DNA from: Intrasporangium calvum DSM 43043
GTDB lineage: Bacteria; Actinomycetota; Actinomycetes; Actinomycetales; Dermatophilaceae
Length of the DNA stretch: 64,000 bases
Direction: 5' to 3'
Assembly: GCF_000184685.1 (NCBI RefSeq)
Contig: NC_014830.1
Location: 2,666,001-2,730,000, forward strand
The position numbers and the translations under genes are program-made. Of this stretch, positions 30,969-38,042 are shown in pieces. Every line of letters starts with the position of its first letter. Position 1 is the first letter of the stretch. The notes under the pieces are model-generated. The model did not search any database. It saw only the letters and a program-made list of their open reading frames with translations, and was not told the DNA's origin.

Positions 30969-31295
30969 TCAGGCGGGGGCTGGCCCGCTCCGCTGGCGCT
31001 CGATCGCGGCTTCGAGCCGCTCGAGCTTGCCGTCGAGCTCCCCGCTGAAGCCCGGTCGGATGTCGGCCTTGAGGACGAGGCTGACGCGGGGGGACGCCTC
31101 AGCCAGGACGTCACAGCAGCGCTTGACGACGGCCAGGCACTCGTCCCACTCCCCTTCGACCGTCGTGAACATCGCATCCGTGCGGTGGGGCAGCCCCGAC
31201 TCGCGGACGACGGTGATGGCGCGGGCGACGGCGTCGCTCACCGACCCCGTGTCGTCGGCGGCGAGTGAGGGGGCGACCGAGAAGGCGATCAACAT
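30969..31295 (-). CDS. thiamine-binding protein (MTH1187/YqgV family)
   Basis: A 108-residue protein of the DUF77/MTH1187 family: MLIAFSVAPSL as first strand, RESGLPHRTDAMFTTVEGEWDECLAVVKRCCDVL as the core, and a C-terminal charged helix. Relatives form tetramers and bind thiamine-type ligands. ATG at 31295 has TACGGT (31307-31302) 6 bases upstream. The first bases of that -10 box come from a degenerate copy of the dispersed 17-bp motif. Confidence 0.8.
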   Translation of the reverse strand: MLIAFSVAPSLAADDTGSVSDAVARAITVVRESGLPHRTDAMFTTVEGEWDECLAVVKRCCDVLAEASPRVSLVLKADIRPGFSGELDGKLERLEAAIERQRSGPAPA

Positions 31296-31303
31296 GACCC
31301 CAC

Positions 31304-31320
31304 CGTATGCCGTTGTGCTC
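31304..31320 (+). repeat. dispersed 17-bp motif, degenerate, supplying a -10 box
   Basis: CGTATGCCGTTGTGCTC, two changes from consensus. Its complement CATACG, followed by GT, forms the TACGGT -10 box of the thiamine-binding protein gene. Confidence 0.55.
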
Positions 31321-31403
31321 CCTCCCAGCGGCCCGGCGCCTCAGGCTCCTCCCGCCCCACCGGAAAGTGTCGTCCACCCGGGTGTCGGGGCGGCACCCCC
31401 AGT

Positions 31404-31507
31404 CCGCGTCGCGGGGCCACACCTTTTCAGCGCGTGCGGGAAAGTGGCGCACCCGCCGCGTCGCGGGGCCACACCTTTTCAGCGCGTGCGGGAAAGTGGC
31501 GCGCCCC
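31404..31507. repeat. 52-bp tandem repeat
   Basis: Two units 52 bp apart contain GCGGGGCCACACCTTTTCAG and GCGTGCGGGAAAGTGGCGC. The end of the second unit is changed. A related AAAGTG fragment lies just before (31371-31380). Downstream of meaB, next to its stop codon. Confidence 0.85.
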
Positions 31508-31523
31508 CCGACATTCCCTCGGC

Positions 31524-32492
31524 TCAGATGTCGAGCTGGGTCAGGAGGGTGTCGGCCGCGGAGTAGGGGTCGGTCGCCCCGTCGACGACCTGGGCAGCGA
31601 GGGTGCCGAGGCCGTGGTGACCGCCGACGTGGCCGAAACGGGTGCGGAGGGAGGCGAGCGCGATGGACTCGATCTCGTCCGCGGCCCGCCGTTCGCGACG
31701 CCGGCGGAGGTCACCGTTGGCCTCGATGTGGGCCCAGTGCTTGTCCAGGGCCTCCATGACCTCCTCGACCCCGACCTGCTGCGCGGCGATCGTCTTGACC
31801 ACGGGGGGTCGCCAGAGTCCGGGCTCGGCCCGGTCGCCCAGCGAGATCATGTGCCGCAGGTCCCGCACCGTCGCGTCGGCCCCGTCACGGTCGGCCTTGT
31901 TCACGACGAAGACATCCCCGATCTCGAGGATGCCGGCCTTGGCTGCCTGGATGCCGTCACCCATGCCCGGCGCGAGCAGCACGACCGACGTGTCCGCCAG
32001 GCCGGCGATCTCGACCTCGGACTGCCCGACGCCCACGGTCTCGACGAGCACGACGTCGCACCCCGCGGCGTCGAGGACGCGGATCGCCTGGGGTGTCGTC
32101 CACGAGAGGCCGCCGAGATGGCCCCGGGAAGCCATCGAGCGGATGTAGACCTCCGGGTCGAGGGCGTGGTCCTGCATCCGGATCCGGTCGCCGAGCAGCG
32201 CACCGCCGGAGAACGGGGAGGACGGGTCCACCGCCAGGACCCCGACCCGCAGCCCCCGCGCGCGGAAGGCTCCCACGAGCATCGTCGTCGACGTGGACTT
32301 GCCGACGCCGGGCGACCCGGTCAGCCCGATGACCCAGGCCCGCCCGGTGTGCGGGGCGAGCGCCGCCATCACGGCGCGCAGGGCCGGATGACCGTCCTCG
32401 ACGAGGGAGATGAGGCGCGCGACGGCGCGCGGAGAGCCCGCCCTGGCCGATTCGACCAGGGCGGGCACGTCAACGTTGCGGCGTGAGCTCAC
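31524..32492 (-). CDS. meaB: methylmalonyl-CoA mutase-associated GTPase MeaB
   Basis: G3E-type GTPase that protects and reloads adenosylcobalamin-dependent acyl-CoA mutases. It has 322 residues: Walker A GLTGSPGVGKST, ILAVDPSSPFSGGALLGDRIRM, the switch segment VLVETVGVGQSEVE and the guanine specificity motif NKADRDGAD. The start is GTG at 32492. It follows the thiolase gene by 30 bases, likely one operon. The natural partner in this window is the ethylmalonyl-CoA mutase gene 16 kb away, though a methylmalonyl-CoA mutase may lie elsewhere. Confidence 0.93.
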   Translation of the reverse strand: MSSRRNVDVPALVESARAGSPRAVARLISLVEDGHPALRAVMAALAPHTGRAWVIGLTGSPGVGKSTSTTMLVGAFRARGLRVGVLAVDPSSPFSGGALLGDRIRMQDHALDPEVYIRSMASRGHLGGLSWTTPQAIRVLDAAGCDVVLVETVGVGQSEVEIAGLADTSVVLLAPGMGDGIQAAKAGILEIGDVFVVNKADRDGADATVRDLRHMISLGDRAEPGLWRPPVVKTIAAQQVGVEEVMEALDKHWAHIEANGDLRRRRERRAADEIESIALASLRTRFGHVGGHHGLGTLAAQVVDGATDPYSAADTLLTQLDI

Positions 32493-32522
32493 CGGAGCAG
32501 CAGGGCGGCTCGATCGTGGGGA

Positions 32523-33725
32523 TCAGGCCGTCTTGGGAACGCGGACGATGAGGGCGTCGCCCTGGCCGCCACCGCCGCAGAGGGCAGCCGCACCGACCCC
32601 GCCACCGCGGCGCTTCAGCTCGAGGGCGAGGTGGAGGGCGATCCGCGCACCGGACATGCCGATCGGGTGGCCGACGGCGATGGCCCCGCCGTTGACGTTG
32701 ACCCTGTCGACGTCGATGCCGAGCTCCTTGGCGGAGGCGAGGCCGACGGCGGCGAAGGCCTCGTTGATCTCCACGAGGTCGAGGTCGGCGGGCGTGATGC
32801 CCTCCTTCTCGCAGGCCTTGGCGATGGCGCGGGCCGGCTGCTGCTGCAGCGTCGAGTCGGGGCCGGCGACGACGCCGTGGGCGCCGATCTCGGCGACCCA
32901 GCTGAGCCCGAGCTCCTCGGCCTTGGCCTTGCTCATGACGACGACCGCGGCGGCCCCGTCGGAGATCTGCGAGGCAGAACCCGCGGTGATGGTGCCGTCC
33001 TTGGCGAAGGCGGGGCGGAGCGACCCGAGCGAGGCGGCCGTCGTGTCGGCGCGGATGCCTTCATCGGACTTGAACTCGATGGGGTCGCCCTTGCGCTGCG
33101 GGATGGACACGGCGACGACCTCGTCGTCGAAGAGCCCGTCCTTCCACGCCTTGGCGGCGAGCTGGTGGGAGCGGGCCGAGAACTCGTCCTGCTCCTCGCG
33201 GGTGAAGGCCTGCTCGCCGACGTTGGCCTGCTCGGTCAGCAGCCCCATGGCCTGGTCGGTGAAGGCGTCCCACAGGCCGTCGTAGGCCATGTGGTCGCGC
33301 ACCGTGACGTCGCCGTACTTGTAGCCCTCGCGGGACTTGGTCATCAGGTGCGGCGCGTTGGTCATCGACTCCTGCCCACCGGCGACGACGACGTCGAACT
33401 CGCCGGCGCGAATGAGCTGGTCGGCCATGGCGATGGCGTTGATGCCCGACAGGCAGACCTTGTTGATGGTCAGGGCGGGGACGGTCATCGGGATGCCGGC
33501 CTTGGCTGCGGCCTGGCGGGCCGGGATCTGCCCGGCACCGGCCTGGAGCACCTGGCCCATGATGACGTAGTCGACCTGCTCGGGAGCGACCCCGGCCTTC
33601 TCGAGGGCGCCCTTGATGGCGATGCCACCGAGGTCCGCGCCGGAGAAGTCCTTGAGCGATCCCAGCAGCCGGCCCATCGGGGTGCGGGCTCCGGCAACGA
33701 TCACGGACACGGGACGGTCAGTCAT
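32523..33725 (-). CDS. acetyl-CoA C-acetyltransferase (thiolase)
   Basis: A 400-residue thiolase. The nucleophile C91 is in [11 protein letters not shown], the catalytic His in [15 protein letters not shown] and the second Cys in [11 protein letters not shown]. The small biosynthetic-type loop and length fit an acetoacetyl-CoA thiolase (mycobacterial FadA4 position). In this genome it could start the ethylmalonyl-CoA route by condensing two acetyl-CoA. ATG at 33725 has GGAGAGG 7 bases upstream. Divergent from the epimerase gene across a gap with two facing copies of the 17-bp motif. Confidence 0.94.
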   Translation of the reverse strand: MTDRPVSVIVAGARTPMGRLLGSLKDFSGADLGGIAIKGALEKAGVAPEQVDYVIMGQVLQAGAGQIPARQAAAKAGIPMTVPALTINKVCLSGINAIAMADQLIRAGEFDVVVAGGQESMTNAPHLMTKSREGYKYGDVTVRDHMAYDGLWDAFTDQAMGLLTEQANVGEQAFTREEQDEFSARSHQLAAKAWKDGLFDDEVVAVSIPQRKGDPIEFKSDEGIRADTTAASLGSLRPAFAKDGTITAGSASQISDGAAAVVVMSKAKAEELGLSWVAEIGAHGVVAGPDSTLQQQPARAIAKACEKEGITPADLDLVEINEAFAAVGLASAKELGIDVDRVNVNGGAIAVGHPIGMSGARIALHLALELKRRGGGVGAAALCGGGGQGDALIVRVPKTA

Positions 33726-33823
33726 GGAAATGCCTCTCCAACGTCTTTGGTGATGTCCGGTCCACTCTAGACGCGGTGCCTGAGAAGGCCCCCCACCGCA
33801 TGACGAGAGCCACACGCGGGAGT

Positions 33824-33865
33824 GAGCTCAGCGGCATACGACATCGTCCGTATGCCGCTGAGCTC
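33824..33865. repeat. facing pair of the 17-bp motif (perfect 17-bp palindrome arms)
   Basis: GAGCTCAGCGGCATACG (33824-33840) and CGTATGCCGCTGAGCTC (33849-33865) are exact inverted complements around an 8-base loop. They lie midway between divergent starts, so a terminator role is unlikely. Confidence 0.9.
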
Positions 33866-33969
33866 GCTCGGGCGCCCACGCCCGGGTCCCAGCCCACCCG
33901 CCACCGCGTGGCGAAGGGCACGCAGTTCGCGGCTGGTCACCCAGGGACAACCCCTTTAGTTTGGGCCGC

Positions 33970-34413
33970 ATGACCACACTCGCCGGCCCGCTCTTCACCC
34001 ACATCGACCACGTCGGCATCGCCGTCCCGGACCTCGACGAGGCGATCGCGTTCTACTCGGGGAAGTACGGGATGGAGCTGCTCCACGAGGAGACCAACGA
34101 GGAGCAGGGCGTCCGGGAGGCGATGATGGGCGTCGGGGACTCCGGCTCGTGCATCCAGCTGCTCGCGCCGTTGTCGCCGGAGTCCACCATCGCGAAGTTC
34201 CTCGACCGGAGCGGGCCGGGGATGCAGCAGCTCGCCTACCGGGTCACCGACATCGATGCCGTGTGTGACACGCTGCGCGAGCGCGGCCTGCGCCTGCTCT
34301 ACGACACCCCGAAGCGGGGCACGAGCAACAGCCGCGTCAACTTCATCCACCCGAAGGACGCAGGCGGGGTGCTCGTGGAGCTCGTCGAGCCGGCAGCCGA
34401 CCCCCACCACTGA
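33970..34413 (+). CDS. mce: methylmalonyl-CoA epimerase
   Basis: Vicinal-oxygen-chelate enzyme that interconverts (2R)- and (2S)-methylmalonyl-CoA, and ethylmalonyl-CoA in the ethylmalonyl-CoA route. It has 147 residues. The metal ligands lie in HIDHVGIAVPDLDEA, GMQQLAYRVTDID and VLVELVEP. ATG at 33970 lies 7 bases after TAGTTT (33957-33962), a leaderless start; the upstream in-frame TTG is not needed. A 72-bp palindrome begins 1 base after the stop codon. Confidence 0.93.
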   Translation: MTTLAGPLFTHIDHVGIAVPDLDEAIAFYSGKYGMELLHEETNEEQGVREAMMGVGDSGSCIQLLAPLSPESTIAKFLDRSGPGMQQLAYRVTDIDAVCDTLRERGLRLLYDTPKRGTSNSRVNFIHPKDAGGVLVELVEPAADPHH

Positions 34414-34414
34414 C

Positions 34415-34486
34415 GCAACACACCCGCATACCGACTGGTCCGGCGCCCTGCAGGGGGCGCGGGTAGTCGACAACCGGGTGTGTTTC
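34415..34486. repeat. 72-bp palindromic element, copy 3
   Basis: The left arm GCAACACACCCGC and right arm CGGGTGTGTTTC (one mismatch) flank the central CTGCAG at positions 34-39. It spans the whole convergent gap: it starts 1 base after the mce stop and its last 2 bases overlap the stop codon of the GH15-like gene. Confidence 0.92.
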
Positions 34487-35681
34487 AGAGCGCGGCGAGC
34501 TCGGCTTCGATGAGGACGAACAGGGCAGCGGTCCAGGCAAGCGGCGCCGGGCCGGCGGGGCGACCGTCGGGCAGGACCTTCTCGGGCAGGCTGCCCCAGC
34601 TCGTGGCGTGGGCGGCGAGCCAGTCGCGCCACCGCGTGGCGAGGGTGCGGTCGCCCGAGACCGCCGCCGTGTAGGCGACGAGCGCCGTCTCGGGTGTCCA
34701 GGACACGCCGTCCGACTTCCACGCGACGCCCGGTGCGAGTCCGCCGGCGGGCCGCAGGGCCTGCTCGGCGTAGCCGCGGACTGCGGCGAGCACCGCAGGG
34801 TCTGCCGCGTCGGCGAACGGGGGCAGCAGCATGGCGGCGCCCGCGTCGAGGCCCCCGCGGTCCCCGTGCCTCTGGTAGGTCGGGCCGAAGCGCTCCCCGA
34901 TGAGCGACCGAAGAGCGGCGGCCGCACGGGAGATGTGACGCGCCTGGACCACGTCACCTTCTGCCGCACGGCTCCTCGCGGAGGCCTCGAGCCCAGCGGC
35001 GAGCGGCGCAACGGTCCCGAGCGTCACCCGACGCTCCGGGACCTCCCAGTAGTCGGGCGACGGCGGCGGCAGCCGGACTCCGTCGTCGGTCAGGTCGAGG
35101 ACGTGCTGGATGGCGCGGTCGCGCAGGCTCCTGAGGTCGGCGGGCACCGGGTCCCCCGAGGCGGATCGAACGGCGTCGATCGCCCACAGCAGCCACCCGG
35201 CCCCGTCCGCCTGCCTCGGCCGGTTGTCGGGCACGCCGGGCCCGTCGAGGGTGTACCGCGCCTCGAAGCCGCCGTCGTCGAGCTGCGCCCGGACGAAGAA
35301 GCGCAGGACGCGCCACGCGTCCTCGGCATGGCCGGTCACGGCGTAGGCGACGGCGACGAACGAGTTGTCCCGCGGCCAGGCGTAGGCCCACGGCCCGCTC
35401 GGGCCGGCCGCGACGGCACCGTCGGGGCGCGTCAGCGCACGCAGGTCGAGCAGGGCGCGCTCGACGACCTCGTGATGTGCCGCCCGGCCGGGCACCGTCC
35501 CCGACTCGAGCCAGACACGATCGTCGTGCGCGCCGGGCCGGCCGTCGGCGAGGGCCGTGGCCCACGACCCCCCGTTGGCCAGTGTCGGCAGCGGCCCGGG
35601 CTCGCTCGGCAGGGCGAACGAACCCCCGGCGCCGATGATCAGGAGCGCGAGGATGGACACCAAGGCACGACGACGCCGCAC
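34485..35681 (-). CDS. membrane-anchored GH15-like glucoamylase-family protein
   Basis: A 398-residue protein with an N-terminal RRRRALVSILALLIIGAGG anchor or signal and an (alpha/alpha)6 barrel like GH15 glucoamylases. PWAYAWPRDNSFVAVAYAV is the typical substrate-side motif. DYWEVPERRVTLGT holds the likely general acid Glu, and the C-terminal VSWTPETALVAY the likely base. It would act outside the cell on alpha-glucan or alpha-linked sugars; true specificity unknown. GTG at 35681 is the most likely start, the longer open frame running into the gap. Divergent from the deacetylase gene. Stop codon overlaps the 72-bp palindrome. Confidence 0.78.
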   Translation of the reverse strand: MRRRRALVSILALLIIGAGGSFALPSEPGPLPTLANGGSWATALADGRPGAHDDRVWLESGTVPGRAAHHEVVERALLDLRALTRPDGAVAAGPSGPWAYAWPRDNSFVAVAYAVTGHAEDAWRVLRFFVRAQLDDGGFEARYTLDGPGVPDNRPRQADGAGWLLWAIDAVRSASGDPVPADLRSLRDRAIQHVLDLTDDGVRLPPPSPDYWEVPERRVTLGTVAPLAAGLEASARSRAAEGDVVQARHISRAAAALRSLIGERFGPTYQRHGDRGGLDAGAAMLLPPFADAADPAVLAAVRGYAEQALRPAGGLAPGVAWKSDGVSWTPETALVAYTAAVSGDRTLATRWRDWLAAHATSWGSLPEKVLPDGRPAGPAPLAWTAALFVLIEAELAAL

Positions 35682-35803
35682 TGCACCCCCTAGACCTGGG
35701 AGCAGTGTGACAGGGGTTCGGCACTGCGCGGCCCGGACTGGCTGGTTGGCGGCGCAGGTCACGAATCCCGGTGGGGCGGCCCCAACCGCTCCATAATCCG
35801 GCT

Positions 35804-36589
35804 ATGCACATCTCTCGGCGCCGGGCTCTGGCGCTCGGCGGCGCCGCCGCCGTCGGAGGTGCTGTCACACGCGCCGGACAGCTCGTCGGGGATGGCGTGG
35901 CCGCGGACACTCCGCTGACCCTGTACGGCGGTCCGCAGAGCGATCTCCACGCGGACCGGTCGCCGACCTCGGCCACGGTGACGAAGGTCGCGTGGGGAGG
36001 ACCCGGGTCTCGCCGGCTGGTTGCGCTGACCTTCGACGACGGCCCGGACCCCGACTGGACGCCCCGGGTGCTCGCCGCGCTCCGGAGGGCCAGCGCCCCG
36101 GCGACCTTCTTCTGCGTCGGCCGCAAGGTTCGGGAGCACGGCACCATCCACGCGGACAGCCTCGGCGTCCACGAGCTCGGCAACCACACCTTCGAGCACC
36201 CCGACCTGGCCCGTTTCGCACTGGAACGCTGCCAGGGCGAGATCGCCCGCACCAGCGACCTCATGGAGCGCACCTACGGCGAGCGGCCCACCCTCTTCCG
36301 CCCGCCCTACGGGCACCTCGGCGGCGCAGCGCTTCTCGCCGCAGCGGAGGCGGAGCTCACGACGGTCTTCTGGTCGGCCCAGGCCCGCGAGGACATCGCG
36401 CTCGCGGACCCCAACGGGGCCGTCGACGACCTGGTCCGGCAAGTGCGGCCGGGGAGCATCATCCTCGCCCATGACACCGGGTCGCCCGATCGCCTCCGCA
36501 CCATCGACCACCTCGACCGGCTCATCGACCGCCTCCGGACCGACGGGTACGAGCTCGTCACCGTCTCGCAGCTCCTGGCCGCCGTCTGA
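35804..36589 (+). CDS. exported polysaccharide deacetylase (NodB family)
   Basis: A 261-residue CE4 deacetylase with a Tat-type leader (SRRRALALGGAAAVGG). NodB motifs appear in order: ALTFDDGPDPDWTP (base Asp and metal Asp), HTFEHPDL (metal His pair), FRPPYGHLGG and the C-terminal ILAHDTGSP. It would remove acetyl groups from cell-wall or extracellular polysaccharide. ATG at 35804 lies 6 bases after CATAAT (35792-35797). It is divergent from the GH15-like gene, and together they suggest an extracellular carbohydrate function. Confidence 0.88.
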   Translation: MHISRRRALALGGAAAVGGAVTRAGQLVGDGVAADTPLTLYGGPQSDLHADRSPTSATVTKVAWGGPGSRRLVALTFDDGPDPDWTPRVLAALRRASAPATFFCVGRKVREHGTIHADSLGVHELGNHTFEHPDLARFALERCQGEIARTSDLMERTYGERPTLFRPPYGHLGGAALLAAAEAELTTVFWSAQAREDIALADPNGAVDDLVRQVRPGSIILAHDTGSPDRLRTIDHLDRLIDRLRTDGYELVTVSQLLAAV

Positions 36590-36617
36590 CCGCGTGCCGG
36601 TGGTCCCGAAGATCCGC

Positions 36618-36674
36618 TTGACGCCCGGAGATACTCGGTATACGTTCACCGCTGTCAGGGTAGATACTCGGTAT
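36618..36674 (+). promoter_or_regulatory. padR promoter with two ATACTCGGTAT operators
   Basis: TTGACG (36618-36623) and TACGTT (36641-36646) are 17 bp apart, a good -35/-10 pair. The inverted repeat ATAC-TCG-GTAT lies at 36631-36641 between them and again at 36664-36674, 33 bp (about three helical turns) later. Binding by the PadR protein encoded next would block its own promoter and the ABC genes. Confidence 0.75.
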
Positions 36675-36684
36675 AGGGGTGGGT

Positions 36685-37305
36685 ATGTCGGTCAGGCAGG
36701 GGCTCATGGCCCTCCTCGCGCAGGAACCGATGTACGGGGCGCGCCTTCGTGCCGAGTTCGAGGCGCGCACGGGCGGCACCTGGCCGCTCAACGTCGGGCA
36801 GGTCTACACGACACTCGCCCGGCTCGAGCGGGATGGCCTCGTCGTCGCTTCAGGGGGCGACGACGAGGGCCGCATCGAGTACGCGCTCACCGATGCGGGC
36901 CGGGCCGAGACGTCGCAGTGGTGGCTCACGCCCGTGACCCGCGAGGCCTCACCGCGCGACGAGCTGGTCATCAAGCTGGCGCTCGCGGTGACCTTGCCGG
37001 GGGTCGATGTCGCCGGTGTCGTCCAGGCCCAGCGGACCGCGACCCTCAAGCACCTGCGGGACCTGACGCGCCTCAAGGCGCGCGCCGAGGAGCCAGCCGA
37101 TGGTCGCGACCTCGCGTGGTCCCTCGTCCTGGAGAACCACCTCTTCTCAGCGGAGGCGGAGGCGCGCTGGCTCGACCACATCGAGACAGCGCTGTCGCGC
37201 CATGGAGGCCGTATGCCGCTGGGCTCACCGCCGTCGCCACCTGACGACGACGAGGCGGCTGAGTCCAAGACCGTTCGTGCAGGGAACTCTGAGGGGACAC
37301 GCTGA
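36685..37305 (+). CDS. PadR-family transcriptional regulator
   Basis: A 206-residue regulator. The winged-helix domain (about 1-80) contains GLMALLAQEPMYGARLRAEF and the recognition region QVYTTLARLERDGLV. The C-terminal helical dimer domain runs to about 170 (LENHLFSAEAEARWLDHIETAL). The last about 30 residues are encoded partly by a 17-bp motif copy (GRMPLGS) and look like a disordered tail. ATG at 36685. Its stop overlaps the ABC ATPase start by one base (TGATG). Two matched palindromes upstream point to autoregulation of padR-ATPase-permease. Confidence 0.88.
   Translation: MSVRQGLMALLAQEPMYGARLRAEFEARTGGTWPLNVGQVYTTLARLERDGLVVASGGDDEGRIEYALTDAGRAETSQWWLTPVTREASPRDELVIKLALAVTLPGVDVAGVVQAQRTATLKHLRDLTRLKARAEEPADGRDLAWSLVLENHLFSAEAEARWLDHIETALSRHGGRMPLGSPPSPPDDDEAAESKTVRAGNSEGTR
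37210..37226 (+). repeat. dispersed 17-bp motif, perfect copy inside padR 3' end
   Basis: CGTATGCCGCTGGGCTC, in frame, encoding RMPLGS in the C-terminal tail of the PadR protein. Confidence 0.75.
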
Positions 37306-38030
37306 TGGGCACGCCCATGCTGGTGATGGAGAACGTGACGCGGGTGCACGGTTCTGGCGAGACTGAGGTCCGCGCCCTCGACGGCGTGAGCCTCACGGTG
37401 TCCACGGGTGAGCTCGTGGCCGTGATGGGTCCGTCAGGGTCGGGCAAGTCCACCCTGCTCAATCTCGCTGGCGGCCTCGACCGGGCCACCTCCGGCACGG
37501 TTCAGGTGGCCGGCACCGAGCTCGGGTCGCTCCGGGCGCATGATCTCGCCAAGCTGCGGCGACGCAAGGTCGGCTTCGTCTTCCAGGACCTCAACCTCAT
37601 CCCCTCCCTGACCGCGGCGGAGAACATCGGCCTTCCGCTCGAGCTCGACGGTGACTCGGTGCGTCGCTCACGGCGCAACGCCCTGGACGCCCTCGACCAG
37701 CTGGGGCTGCGCGAGCTCGCCGACCGCTACCCCGACCAGATGTCGGGCGGCCAGCAGCAGCGGGTGGCGATTGCCCGGGCGCTCGTCGGGTCGCGCCGCC
37801 TCGTGCTCGCCGACGAGCCCACCGGTGCACTCGACTCCGTGACGGGCGAGGGGGTGCTCCGGGTGCTGCGCTCTCGCGTGGATGCCGGCGCGGCGGGCCT
37901 CCTGGTCACTCACGAGGCGCGGCACGCGGCGTGGGCCGACCGGGTCGTCTTCCTCCGCGACGGCCGCATCGTCGACACCACGGGTTCTCCTACAGAGCCC
38001 GAGGCGCTGCTCGACGGCGCGACGACCTGA
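37305..38030 (+). CDS. ABC transporter ATP-binding protein (MacB/LolD type)
   Basis: A 241-residue ATPase: Walker [11 protein letters not shown]-loop [17 protein letters not shown], signature [15 protein letters not shown], Walker [13 protein letters not shown] and switch His in [10 protein letters not shown]. It pairs with the FtsX-type permease 12 bases downstream and is translationally coupled to padR. Such modules usually export peptides or lipids, or act as resistance pumps; the ligand is unknown. Confidence 0.94.
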   Translation: MGTPMLVMENVTRVHGSGETEVRALDGVSLTVSTGELVAVMGPSGSGKSTLLNLAGGLDRATSGTVQVAGTELGSLRAHDLAKLRRRKVGFVFQDLNLIPSLTAAENIGLPLELDGDSVRRSRRNALDALDQLGLRELADRYPDQMSGGQQQRVAIARALVGSRRLVLADEPTGALDSVTGEGVLRVLRSRVDAGAAGLLVTHEARHAAWADRVVFLRDGRIVDTTGSPTEPEALLDGATT

Positions 38031-38042
38031 GCGGGGCGGACG

